From the NCBI GenBank assembly GCA_015655125.1, contig JAATFP010000095.1, positions 1 through 63,766 of the forward strand: DNA of 63,766 nucleotides, given 5' to 3'. Under the pieces are notes generated by a model. That model worked only from the letters and a program-made list of their open reading frames with translations, was not told where the DNA came from and did no database searches. The DNA is from Chitinophagales bacterium. GTDB taxonomy: Bacteria; Bacteroidota; Bacteroidia; Chitinophagales; Chitinophagaceae. Shown here one piece after another: positions 28,121-36,006 of the stretch. The stretch's first letter is position 1. The number at the start of each line of letters is the position of its first letter. The position numbers were made by a program, and so were the translations under genes.

Positions 28121-28996
28121 ATGCGTAAGAAAGTCATTCCGGTAAATAACATGACAGGCGATACTGATTCCGGCATTGCAATGGAAAGGCACACTATCAC
28201 AAGTTTTTCAAAGAAAAATAACGAACACCCGGATTTTTCCCAACAAGCAGAACAGTCGCACCGGCACGACAGCCATTCCTTTTTTCTGCTCGAACGCGGA
28301 ACGGTCCTGATCGAGATCGATTTTAAAAAACACCGTATCAAGGCTCCGGCCCTTACTTATGTGCATCCCGACCAGGTACACCGCACGATGATTGTCGAAA
28401 ACGCAGTTGTCACCAGCTGGTCCATGACAAATGAAAATATTCAGCCTCAATATCTCGAATTACTCGAAGATATTACAGCTTCGAAACCTATTTCATTAAC
28501 GAAAGAAACATTTGCGCTATTTTTTGAAGCCACTTCGCTTTGCCTGAAATTTACTCAACGAACAAACGATGAACTACATCACTTTTTAATGACCGATAGC
28601 TGTAACGCACTGATGGTTCTTGCCATTTCACAGTTTTTAGCACAATCAGGACCTTCAAAAAAAATATCGCGGCTCAACACCGTTACAAGATCTTTTCGCA
28701 AAATACTGGAACGCAATTATGCAACCATAAAGCGCCCCGCAGCGTATGCCGAAAAACTCAATATATCCGCGCCCTATCTTAATGAATGTGTGTCCAAAAC
28801 CACGGGATACCCGGTTTCATATCATATTCAGCAGCGAATAATACTGGAGGCAAAGCGAATGTTATATCATTCCGAAAAATCTGTAAAAGAGATCGCAACT
28901 ATGTTAGGCTACGATGATCATGCCTATTTTTCGAGATTGTTTACCAAGATCGCCGGAATGAGCGCCTTATCATTTCGAAATAAAAACCGCGATTAG
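28121..28996 (+). CDS. AraC-family transcriptional regulator with cupin N-terminus
   Basis: 291 residues. The N-terminal cupin-like sensing domain is marked by QSHRHDSHSFFLLERG and YVHPDQVHRTM. The C-terminal AraC DNA-binding domain has two helix-turn-helix units, including YAEKLNISAPYLNE and VKEIATMLGYDDHAYFSRLF. It is 74 bp upstream of the first flavin monooxygenase gene, making it the better candidate for a local regulator. Confidence 0.9.
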   Translation: MRKKVIPVNNMTGDTDSGIAMERHTITSFSKKNNEHPDFSQQAEQSHRHDSHSFFLLERGTVLIEIDFKKHRIKAPALTYVHPDQVHRTMIVENAVVTSWSMTNENIQPQYLELLEDITASKPISLTKETFALFFEATSLCLKFTQRTNDELHHFLMTDSCNALMVLAISQFLAQSGPSKKISRLNTVTRSFRKILERNYATIKRPAAYAEKLNISAPYLNECVSKTTGYPVSYHIQQRIILEAKRMLYHSEKSVKEIATMLGYDDHAYFSRLFTKIAGMSALSFRNKNRD

Positions 28997-29070
28997 TCCA
29001 ATACTTACTTCATCCCGTTATTTTTTACAAAAATCTATCGTCGTTGCTTTGCAAGAGATAAATTTCAAAA

Positions 29071-30195
29071 ATGAAATCAATAAATAAACAACCTGTACTC
29101 GTTTCGGGTGCAAGCATGGCCGGGCTTTCTGCTGCCTTCTGGCTAAACAAGGCAGGATACAAAGTTACTGTTATCGAAATGGCAAAAGAGCCGCGTATAC
29201 ATGGCGCTGCAGTCGATCTGCGTGGAGAAACGATCAAGACCGTAAAGCGTATGGGAATTTTTGAACAATTAAGAGCCAACAGGCTGAACGTAGAAAAAAT
29301 GGAGTTTAAGAATTCCGATGATGTATCCGAAGGAGTTGTAATATTAAATAATGGCAATCTTGAATCGCTGCAGGATGATCTTGAAATCGAACGCGAGACG
29401 TTCGTGTATACTATGATGAACCTGCTGAAAGATGATATTGAATTTATTTTTAACGATAGCATATCCGCATTAAAAGAGGCCCCTCACGAAATAATAGTAA
29501 TCCTTAAAAACGGGCCGCAACGATCATTTCAATTGGTATTTGGCTGCGATGGTATGCACTCGAATGTACGGCGGATCTGGTTTGGCGAAGAAAAAAATTA
29601 TACGTATTTCCTCGGTGCATACTTTTCTATCACTGTATTAAATAAGTTGCTGATACCGGAAAATATGATGCAGATGTACAACGTTCCGTGTAAGGGTGTT
29701 GTGTTGAATGCTTACCGGAACAAGACCGACGTGATATTCAGCTTTCTTTCAGATGAAGAGATCGACTACGATTACCGCGATGAATCGCAACAAAAAAAAA
29801 TCATCCATGATCAGTTTGCCGGCGAAGGTTGGAGAACAGAAGAGTTGCTGCAGGAAGTATTTCTATGCAAAAATTTTTACTTCGATAAATTCTGCCAGGT
29901 AAAAATGCCTTCGTGGACAAAGGGTCGCGTAGCATTGATAGGTGATGCAGGATATTGCGCATCGCCCGCTGCGGGCATGGGCGCAACGTTGTCTGTGGAA
30001 GGCGCAGCTGTAGTGGTGGCGGCTTTGCAAAAACACAAAGGTGATTTTGAAAAGGCTTTCAGAGAGTACAACGAAACCTTTCTTCCCTTCGTTAAGGAAG
30101 TGCAGGATATGGCGAAGAACAATATCAAAGAAAATTTTATCCCGAAAACCGAAGCGGATATTCGCAGGCGAAACGCCATGACGGAGGTATTTTAA
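29071..30195 (+). CDS. FAD-dependent aromatic-hydroxylase-type monooxygenase
   Basis: 374 residues of the PHBH/UbiH class A flavoprotein monooxygenase family. The FAD-binding Rossmann motif is GASMAGLSAAFWL (residues about 12-24), with the conserved FGCDGMHSNVR (DG motif) and VALIGDAGYCASPAAGMG (GD motif). Such enzymes hydroxylate aromatic or polyketide compounds with NADPH and oxygen. It precedes the TetX-like gene by about 85 bp in the same direction. The substrate is unknown. Confidence 0.88.
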   Translation: MKSINKQPVLVSGASMAGLSAAFWLNKAGYKVTVIEMAKEPRIHGAAVDLRGETIKTVKRMGIFEQLRANRLNVEKMEFKNSDDVSEGVVILNNGNLESLQDDLEIERETFVYTMMNLLKDDIEFIFNDSISALKEAPHEIIVILKNGPQRSFQLVFGCDGMHSNVRRIWFGEEKNYTYFLGAYFSITVLNKLLIPENMMQMYNVPCKGVVLNAYRNKTDVIFSFLSDEEIDYDYRDESQQKKIIHDQFAGEGWRTEELLQEVFLCKNFYFDKFCQVKMPSWTKGRVALIGDAGYCASPAAGMGATLSVEGAAVVVAALQKHKGDFEKAFREYNETFLPFVKEVQDMAKNNIKENFIPKTEADIRRRNAMTEVF

Positions 30196-30198
30196 TTT

Positions 30199-30215
30199 GA
30201 CAAAACAATTTTGTC
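30199..30215. promoter_or_regulatory. Short inverted repeat before the tetX-like gene
   Basis: Perfect 7-bp arms GACAAAA / TTTTGTC around CAA, 3 bases after the preceding stop codon. It could be an operator for one of the upstream AraC regulators or a weak terminator. No TAnnTTTG promoter box was found close by. Confidence 0.35.
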
Positions 30216-30280
30216 GCATTTGTACAATCCTGATCAATAAACATTCTTGAATTTTGCGTTCTGACATCAAAATACAGATC

Positions 30281-31402
30281 ATGCTGCTCCAAAATAAAAA
30301 TGTTGCCGTCATTGGTGCCGGGCCTGTAGGCATTACAATGGCTATATTATTACAGCAAAAAGATGTTGCCGTAAGAGTTTATGAAAGAGACAAAAATGCA
30401 CAAGCGCGGGTTTGGGGAGGTCCGCTCGACCTGCATATCTGCTCCGGCCAGGAAGCGATGAGGGCCGCCGGGCTGCTGCAACGATATTTTGATAAAGCGA
30501 TCCCAATGGGAAGAATCGTGGCCGATGAGCATGCTAACAGATTATTCTTCGTTGAAAAGCAATATGAAACGCCGGAGATCAACCGTAACGATCTGCGCAA
30601 AATATTACTGGGCAGTCTGGAAGATGATACCGTTATATGGGACCGAAAATTTACCGGCCTCGAAGAAAGGAACGGGAAATGGATCTTGCATTTTGAAAAC
30701 GGTCCAGATACGGAAGCCGATATTGTGATTGGTGCAAACGGAGGAATGACGGCCGCAAGAAAATATGTTACTGATGCAACCATAGAATATTCAGGCAGCT
30801 TTGTGATACAAGGCGAAGTTCTGGAGCCGGAAATTAGTTGTGCCGAGTTCTTTAATTTCTGCGATGGCAATATACTTATGGCATCAGCTAATGGTAATTT
30901 ACTTACGGCAAACCCTCGAAATAACGGTATACTTACTTATGGCGTAACGATAAAAACGCCCGATGAATGGGCAAATGGGAAGGGGTTAGATTTCCATGAT
31001 GGCAATGTCATAGGAGATTTCCTTTCGCAAAGATTTACCGGCTGGCACAAATGGTACCAGCAATTGTTCCGGGCAACGTCTTTCTTTGCTGGCTTACCAA
31101 CACGGCGAATTCCGATGGATCATCCATGGAAAGATGATCGCCGGCTACCGGTCACACTCATCGGCGATGCCGCCCACATTATGCCACCATTTGCCGGCAA
31201 AGGTGTAAACACGGGCCTTTTAGATGCATTGATCTTATCGCGTAATCTCACAGAAGGAAATTTTGCAAGCGTAACAACTGCTATCAGTGACTACGAACAC
31301 CAAATGTTTACGTACGCAAGGGCCGCGCAGGAAGAAACAAGCATAAATGAAGCTGCCATGCATACATCAGAATTTTCTTTTCAAAAACGATTTGAAAAGT
31401 AG
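30281..31402 (+). CDS. TetX-like FAD-dependent monooxygenase
   Basis: 373 residues that align along their whole length with the tetracycline-inactivating enzyme TetX, as I recall its sequence. Shared blocks are VAVIGAGPVGITMA (FAD), GQEAMRAAGLL, PEINRNDLRKILL, DTVIWDRK, TPDEWANG, IGDAAHIMPPFAGKGVN (FAD) and YEHQMF near the end. TetX hydroxylates C11a of tetracyclines. The FAD pocket is intact and the equivalent of Gln192 is present (VIQGE), but the positions matching Arg213 and His234 in TetX, which contact the drug, read Ile (GNILMA) and Thr (GILTYG). It may therefore act on another substrate. ATG at 30281 is preferred over a TTG at 30254. Confidence 0.88.
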   Translation: MLLQNKNVAVIGAGPVGITMAILLQQKDVAVRVYERDKNAQARVWGGPLDLHICSGQEAMRAAGLLQRYFDKAIPMGRIVADEHANRLFFVEKQYETPEINRNDLRKILLGSLEDDTVIWDRKFTGLEERNGKWILHFENGPDTEADIVIGANGGMTAARKYVTDATIEYSGSFVIQGEVLEPEISCAEFFNFCDGNILMASANGNLLTANPRNNGILTYGVTIKTPDEWANGKGLDFHDGNVIGDFLSQRFTGWHKWYQQLFRATSFFAGLPTRRIPMDHPWKDDRRLPVTLIGDAAHIMPPFAGKGVNTGLLDALILSRNLTEGNFASVTTAISDYEHQMFTYARAAQEETSINEAAMHTSEFSFQKRFEK

Positions 31403-31555
31403 CCAGGTTAATATTTGTTTTCTATTGGGCGGTAACTCAACTAAGGTTGAAGATGTTTGCGAAACTGAATGCTTGATTTGGGATGGAGGCGAAGAAAAAT
31501 TTTGCGGCATTGAAAACGTTGAGTGGGGTTGAAATCAGTTTTCAGGACGACCATG

Positions 31556-31585
31556 AACAAGCCTGCGTATTATCGCAGCCTTGTT
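31556..31585. terminator. Terminator between convergent genes
   Basis: AACAAGCCTGCG pairs with CGCAGCCTTGTT (one mismatch) around TATTAT, followed by a T-rich tail. It lies just before the convergent minus-strand stop at 31602. Confidence 0.6.
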
Positions 31586-31601
31586 GTATTATTTATGCTG
31601 T

Positions 31602-32645
31602 TTAGTTAGGCAATTTTCTTTTAAGGCTGTCTTTTTCAAATATACGAAGTGACAGTTTTTTTACATACCGATTAAGATCTGCAGGATAATTGCCGCTATA
31701 GGTGTAATACTCTATTGTATTATTGTTTTTTATATAAAATATTTTTCCAACAGATCGCTTCGTTATAGTGTCTTTACGGGTGATCCTTTGGAAATTCTTC
31801 ATCTTTTTTACATCTAATGGCAGAAAAATCCGATCGTTAGGGTCCTCATTGCAGGATACTGGCACATACTGATCTCCATTCCAATACATACACCCATTTT
31901 GTTGCCCAATTACTTCCCATGTTGTATACAAAACACCGGTAATGAATACCAGGATTAATGAAATCACTACTGATCTTTTATATGTTATACTCCACTTTTT
32001 GATTTTCAAACCAGTGCCTTCGGGAACCACAGGTCGACTTTGAACTGATATATCGTCAGGTTCATTTCCTGTAATGTGCTCGAACTCTATTGCTGATGTC
32101 TGCGGTTCATTTTCTCCAAATGACGTTTCTCCTTTTTTGCTTCCTGTATTATCTACTTCTTCAACATTTACATCAGGCTTTTCTTCCTGTTCTCCCGAAT
32201 CGATTCGCTTTGATTCAGTATTGATGCTTCCTGGATTATTTACTGAATCTGTAAGAATCAAATGCTCTTCATCATTTAATAAAACTTGTTTTCCTCTCAC
32301 CCAAGGCCTGTGTCTGAATTCAATCAGCCAGGCAAGTAGTTCCAAGTTGGCATGATCTGTATTTTCTGTTTCCCCATTTAAATAATTATTCAGTGTTCTG
32401 AATTTCTCAGCCTTTGATCTTTCAAGCAGCCTTAAAAAGGCCGGTTCAGAATTGGCCAGACCAAAAAAACCCCTCAGGATATTATCGTCTTCCGTACGAT
32501 ACCTATCGTGGAACACATGCAGACATGCCCTCCTGATATTCGCCCGTGTTGGCTTCGCTAATAAAGTAGATAGTTTATTGTCCGAACGCATTTTTTTATA
32601 TGTTTCGGTTACCAGTTTTTTATAGTCCGCCTCTAGTAGTATCAT
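31602..32645 (-). CDS. Single-pass membrane protein, anti-sigma-like layout
   Basis: 347 residues. The cytoplasmic N-terminus (about 1-140) is helical and basic (TRANIRRACLHVFHDRY, NNYLNGETENTDHANLELLAWLIEF). A long acidic linker follows, then one transmembrane helix (VVISLILVFITGVLYTTWEV, about residues 228-247) and a periplasmic C-terminus with CMYWNGDQYVPVSC. The layout suggests transmembrane signalling. I recall similar proteins across Bacteroidota with no assigned role. A complex repeat-rich intergenic region lies upstream. Confidence 0.65.
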   Translation of the reverse strand: MILLEADYKKLVTETYKKMRSDNKLSTLLAKPTRANIRRACLHVFHDRYRTEDDNILRGFFGLANSEPAFLRLLERSKAEKFRTLNNYLNGETENTDHANLELLAWLIEFRHRPWVRGKQVLLNDEEHLILTDSVNNPGSINTESKRIDSGEQEEKPDVNVEEVDNTGSKKGETSFGENEPQTSAIEFEHITGNEPDDISVQSRPVVPEGTGLKIKKWSITYKRSVVISLILVFITGVLYTTWEVIGQQNGCMYWNGDQYVPVSCNEDPNDRIFLPLDVKKMKNFQRITRKDTITKRSVGKIFYIKNNNTIEYYTYSGNYPADLNRYVKKLSLRIFEKDSLKRKLPN

Positions 32646-32805
32646 ATGAATTTAAGCTTCAATCTAATATAATCATTAACCGGAATAATCGGAATTGCCG
32701 AAAGCAAATTACAGCAAAACCGGAATTCGCGTTTACGGTTACCCGTACTTTCCGGAATGATCGGAATTATGGGAAGCCAATACTGACAAGCCTCTTAGCC
32801 GATTG

Positions 32806-32813
32806 TATGTTTG
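32806..32813 (+). promoter_or_regulatory. Candidate Bacteroidota -7 box
   Basis: TATGTTTG matches the TAnnTTTG consensus. No clear TTG -33 element lies 17-20 bases upstream. It would give a leader of about 200 bases to the small gene at 33023. Confidence 0.3.
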
Positions 32814-32938
32814 CACTGTGATCGTTTGACAAGCCTTCTGGCAAATCACACAATCTGTTGAAGCGAAAGATCGCGGAAAGGTTGGTCGGCAAGGGAAGTT
32901 GCCAACCGGACCGCAATCAACGCCCTCCTTCCCGACCC

Positions 32939-32954
32939 GTAAGAAGCTTCTTAC
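32939..32954. promoter_or_regulatory. 16-bp perfect palindrome
   Basis: GTAAGAAG followed by CTTCTTAC with no spacer, 68 bases before the start of the small peptide gene. It has the form of a dimeric operator. Confidence 0.4.
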
Positions 32955-33022
32955 AAAACAGTCTCTGCCGGCTACGCGACCCGGTACGGGCAATTTTTTC
33001 AAACAATTTAAACTAACAATCA

Positions 33023-33217
33023 ATGCTAGAATTAATCATCTGGTTAGGCGCACTCTTGTGCCCCAACCCAAAGCATACCGTACAAAATCATGGTAGCTGT
33101 AACCTGATACATTTAGGAACCGTAACTACCAATGCCGACGGTGACGACACCGGCGGAGAAACCGGCGGACTTCCACACCCACCGCCACCACCGCCGCCGC
33201 CGCCAACTGACGATTAG
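33023..33217 (+). CDS. Small Pro-rich-tailed peptide, function unknown
   Basis: 64 residues starting with ATG: a short hydrophobic N-terminus (MLELIIWLGALLCPNP), a Thr/Gly/Asp-rich middle and a tail of nine prolines before TDD. It is followed 8 bases later by a strong terminator, which supports its being a real transcription unit. The Pro tract could stall ribosomes or bind a partner. Not recognised. Confidence 0.5.
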   Translation: MLELIIWLGALLCPNPKHTVQNHGSCNLIHLGTVTTNADGDDTGGETGGLPHPPPPPPPPPTDD

Positions 33218-33225
33218 TGGCTCTT

Positions 33226-33260
33226 AAGAAAGGCAAAGCAATTCTTTGCCTTTCTTTTTT
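33226..33260 (+). terminator. Strong rho-independent terminator
   Basis: Perfect 11-bp stem GAAAGGCAAAG / CTTTGCCTTTC with a 5-base loop and a T run. It ends the small-peptide transcript and lies within the longest possible frame of the following kinase, arguing for the later kinase start. Confidence 0.85.
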
Positions 33261-33282
33261 TATATTTAGGAAAATCAAACTC

Positions 33283-34953
33283 GTGAAAACAGCAAACCGG
33301 TTGGCATTCATTTTTATCCTTTTTCTTTTTATATCAAGCAGCTTCGGTCAAGATAAACAAGCACGATACAAGGAATTTATAAATGGTTATGACAATTTCA
33401 ATGGTCAACATTATGATTCCGCCTTCAGCATATTTAGCCGTTATATCGATGTTCATGAAAGAGATGTATATACCGCATGGGCATACACTTATTTGGGCCA
33501 CATTTATTGGCAGGCCGGCGATCTGTATGCTTCAGAAACAAATCTGGTAGAAGCACTTTCTATTCTGGATTCGGTAAAAGAAAGTAAGCGCAAAAACCTT
33601 CCGGGTTACTTATATAATTTACTCGGAAATGTAAACCTCGATTTAGGAAGATATAAGGACGCAATTAGATTTTACGATAATGCGCTGCCATTTTTTGAGG
33701 GTAAAGAGTATGCCATTGAAATAATGAATGGAGAAGCAGTTGCTTTTCAAAGAATGAAAGATTATACCAAAGCCATTGCAACTTATAATTTTGCATTAAC
33801 CTTTAAGCCAAGGGACAGGCTGCTGGTGGCGAGAATCCTGGACAACCGAGCCAGAACTGAATGGTTGCGCGATTCTAATTATTCCGCATCGAATGAATTT
33901 CATGCTGCACTGAAAATTAGGCTCGATAGTAATTATAATGAGGGCCTGACGGCCAGTTATGATCACCTAGCCGATTACTACGCCATAAAAAATCCTGATT
34001 CCGCCTTGTTATATGCACGCCGGATGTACAATGCCGGAATAGCATGTGAAAATGTACACGATATCGCTAACGCTTTGGACAAGCTGTCAATTTTTAGCAG
34101 CGACCCGGATACAATAAAAAAATGGCACACCAGATACAAAAATCTTAACGACAATATTCAGTTTGCCAAAGACACTTCACAAGGCCGCTTTGGATTACAA
34201 AAATATGATCCACGAAAAAGCAAAGTTGATAACCTATTCTACCAAAAAAAAATTTCGACACAACGGGACTTTATGATACGTTTAGGTATAATTGCTACTG
34301 CCATTATTCTTTTTCTTACTATTTGGTACAACATCCGCAGGCGAAAACTCAAACGCGAATCCGAAATCGCCATCCGCGATTCCAAATTAAAAACCTCCCA
34401 ACGCGTACACGACGTAGTAGCCAACGGGCTTTACGGTATCATGAACGAGCTGGAACACAGGCCCACAATCGACCGGGAGCCGCTGATGAACAGGATAGAG
34501 GACCTTTATGAAAAATCGCGCGACATTTCTTACGAAGAAAGTCCGGCGACCGACAACACAAATTACGATACACAGGTTCATGAATTACTCAATTCTTTTT
34601 CTACAGATCAGACCAATGTGTATATAGTAGGAAATCAGCCGGCATTCTGGAACAAGATCACAGGCGCTCAGAAGCGCGAGCTGCAACTGGTTCTCAACGA
34701 GATCATGGTAAACATGAAAAAACATAGCCGCGCCCAAAATGTGGTCATTCGTTTCAAACAGGAAGACGGCATAGGCTGGATCAATTATACAGATGATGGT
34801 ATAGGGTTTGACGAAAACATCGATTTTGGAAACGGCCTGAAAAATACGGTTAGCCGTATTAATTCACTAACGGGGGAAGTTACTTTTGAAAAAAATGAAA
34901 AGGGCGGCCTGGCTATTATTATCAGCCTCCCGATTCAATCTGAAAAGCTATGA
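33283..34953 (+). CDS. TPR sensor histidine kinase
   Basis: From the GTG at 33283 it has 556 residues; an upstream GTG at 33217 is rejected because it would translate through the terminator. It has a signal peptide (ending SSSFGQD), a periplasmic TPR region (AYTYLGHIYWQAGDLYASE, YLYNLLGNVNLDLGRYKDA), one membrane helix (about 324-342 in this numbering), a dimerisation helix with the probable phospho-acceptor His in QRVHDVVANGLYG, and a HATPase_c domain (EIMVNMKKHSRAQN, DDGIGFD). The ATG of the response regulator overlaps its stop. It may control the Ter-like operon that starts 780 bases downstream. Confidence 0.88.
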   Translation: MKTANRLAFIFILFLFISSSFGQDKQARYKEFINGYDNFNGQHYDSAFSIFSRYIDVHERDVYTAWAYTYLGHIYWQAGDLYASETNLVEALSILDSVKESKRKNLPGYLYNLLGNVNLDLGRYKDAIRFYDNALPFFEGKEYAIEIMNGEAVAFQRMKDYTKAIATYNFALTFKPRDRLLVARILDNRARTEWLRDSNYSASNEFHAALKIRLDSNYNEGLTASYDHLADYYAIKNPDSALLYARRMYNAGIACENVHDIANALDKLSIFSSDPDTIKKWHTRYKNLNDNIQFAKDTSQGRFGLQKYDPRKSKVDNLFYQKKISTQRDFMIRLGIIATAIILFLTIWYNIRRRKLKRESEIAIRDSKLKTSQRVHDVVANGLYGIMNELEHRPTIDREPLMNRIEDLYEKSRDISYEESPATDNTNYDTQVHELLNSFSTDQTNVYIVGNQPAFWNKITGAQKRELQLVLNEIMVNMKKHSRAQNVVIRFKQEDGIGWINYTDDGIGFDENIDFGNGLKNTVSRINSLTGEVTFEKNEKGGLAIIISLPIQSEKL

Positions 34954-35597
34954 TTGACAAAGTAATTATCGCCGAGGACCACGAAAGTTCCAATCTTTCC
35001 GTTCAAAAAACAATGGAAGACTTACGCATCAGGCAAAGTGATTATTTTTTTTATTGCGATGATGCCCTAAGCCGGATAAGGATGGCAAAGAAAGCCGGCC
35101 TGCCCTATGATGTATTGATCACCGATCTGTATTTTGATGAGGACGGTACGACTCAAACCGTCAAAACGGGTTTTGATTTGATAAAATCCGCGCGCGAGGT
35201 GCAGCCGGAAATCAGGATCATTGTTTTTTCTTCAGAAAGTAAATCCGCAAAAATAAAGTCGCTCTATAATGACCTTCAGATCGATGGCTTCGTGCGAAAA
35301 GCGCGGCACGATGTAAAAGAACTGAAGCTGGCCTTCGAAGCACTGTTAAAGGGCGATCGCTACTATTCGCGGGAAACGTCACTGCTTTTAAAGCAAGCGA
35401 AAGCATACGAGTTTACAGACTTCGACGCAAATATCCTTCGGTTATTATCGCAAGGGCATCATCAAAAAGCAATTGCGGATCAATTGAACTGCAGCACCAG
35501 CACCATTGAAAAAACGTTGAAAAAGATGCGGGATGAGTTTGGGTATTCTAAAAACGAGCAGCTGGTGGTGCGATGCAAGGATATTGGATTATTGTAA
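34950..35597 (+). CDS. LuxR-type response regulator
   Basis: 215 residues; the start overlaps the kinase stop (ATGA). The receiver domain has IIAEDHES at the N-terminus, the probable phospho-acceptor Asp in VLITDLYFDED, FSSES, and a terminal Lys in FVRKA. The C-terminal LuxR helix-turn-helix includes LLSQGHHQKAIADQL and STIEKTLKKMR. It is the cognate partner of the upstream kinase. Its gene ends 100 bases before a candidate promoter for the next operon, on the same strand. Confidence 0.9.
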   Translation: MIDKVIIAEDHESSNLSVQKTMEDLRIRQSDYFFYCDDALSRIRMAKKAGLPYDVLITDLYFDEDGTTQTVKTGFDLIKSAREVQPEIRIIVFSSESKSAKIKSLYNDLQIDGFVRKARHDVKELKLAFEALLKGDRYYSRETSLLLKQAKAYEFTDFDANILRLLSQGHHQKAIADQLNCSTSTIEKTLKKMRDEFGYSKNEQLVVRCKDIGLL

Positions 35598-35696
35598 TTC
35601 GGTTCCCTTCTCTTCTCTTTTATTTTATTTCCATTTTATTTTATCGGATGCCGAAGGTTTTACGGTTTACCGTAAGAAAGAGATCTGTGGGTCTGT

Positions 35697-35704
35697 TAGT
35701 TTTG
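35697..35704 (+). promoter_or_regulatory. Candidate promoter of the vWA-tubulin-TerD operon
   Basis: TAGTTTTG matches the Bacteroidota -7 consensus TAnnTTTG and lies 30 bases before the ATG at 35734. No clear -33 TTG is visible. The placement also helps decide the start of the first operon gene. Confidence 0.4.
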
Positions 35705-35733
35705 ATTTGAAGAATTCAGATTACCCAAAACTA

Positions 35734-36006
35734 ATGACTATGCTCACCGCCTTAAAGCAACAAAAACTCCTTAATTCCCTCAAAGGCTATCATAAAGATT
35801 TTTTAGATAGCAACATAAAGGAATTTGACGAATCCGGAACGATGCTGATGATAAACCAACAGCTTATCAGGCATGATTTGATTAAAAGTCCTTCGGCTCT
35901 ATTTGCACTAAATACGGGGTTAACGATCCTTGCGATATGGCAGCAATCATATGTTGGCACAATATCCTTACAATCAATAATTAAAATAATAAACCAACAA
36001 ATATGA
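35734..36006 (+). CDS. Small first gene of the Ter-like operon, function unknown
   Basis: 90 residues from the ATG at 35734. The same phase stays open upstream to 35533, inside the regulator gene, but has no ATG between 35536 and 35734, and a promoter-like box lies at 35697. The protein is mixed-helical (LTALKQQKLLNSLKGYHKDF), with a hydrophobic stretch around FALNTGLTILAIW. Its stop overlaps the start of the next gene (ATGA), so the two are translationally coupled and probably work together. No family recognised. Confidence 0.5.
   Translation: MTMLTALKQQKLLNSLKGYHKDFLDSNIKEFDESGTMLMINQQLIRHDLIKSPSALFALNTGLTILAIWQQSYVGTISLQSIIKIINQQI

Larger units (their letters stand above)
32646..33022. 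other. Divergent intergenic region rich in repeats
   Basis: A 377-base region between the divergent membrane-protein and small-peptide genes. It contains two copies of CCGGAATRATCGGAATT (32680..32696 and 32752..32768), a related third half-site near 32720, two copies of TGACAAGCCT (about 32783 and 32827), a TATGTTTG promoter-like box, and a 16-bp palindrome. No reading frame looks coding. It appears to be a dense control region. Confidence 0.5.

Noticed and set aside
33217..33283. Longer kinase start at the GTG at 33217
   Set aside because: Translation would pass through a strong terminator and place basic residues ahead of a clear signal peptide that starts at 33283.
35533..35733. Upstream extension of the first Ter-operon gene into the regulator gene
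   Set aside because: No ATG between 35536 and 35734, and a promoter-like box lies inside the extension; kept as an alternative only.
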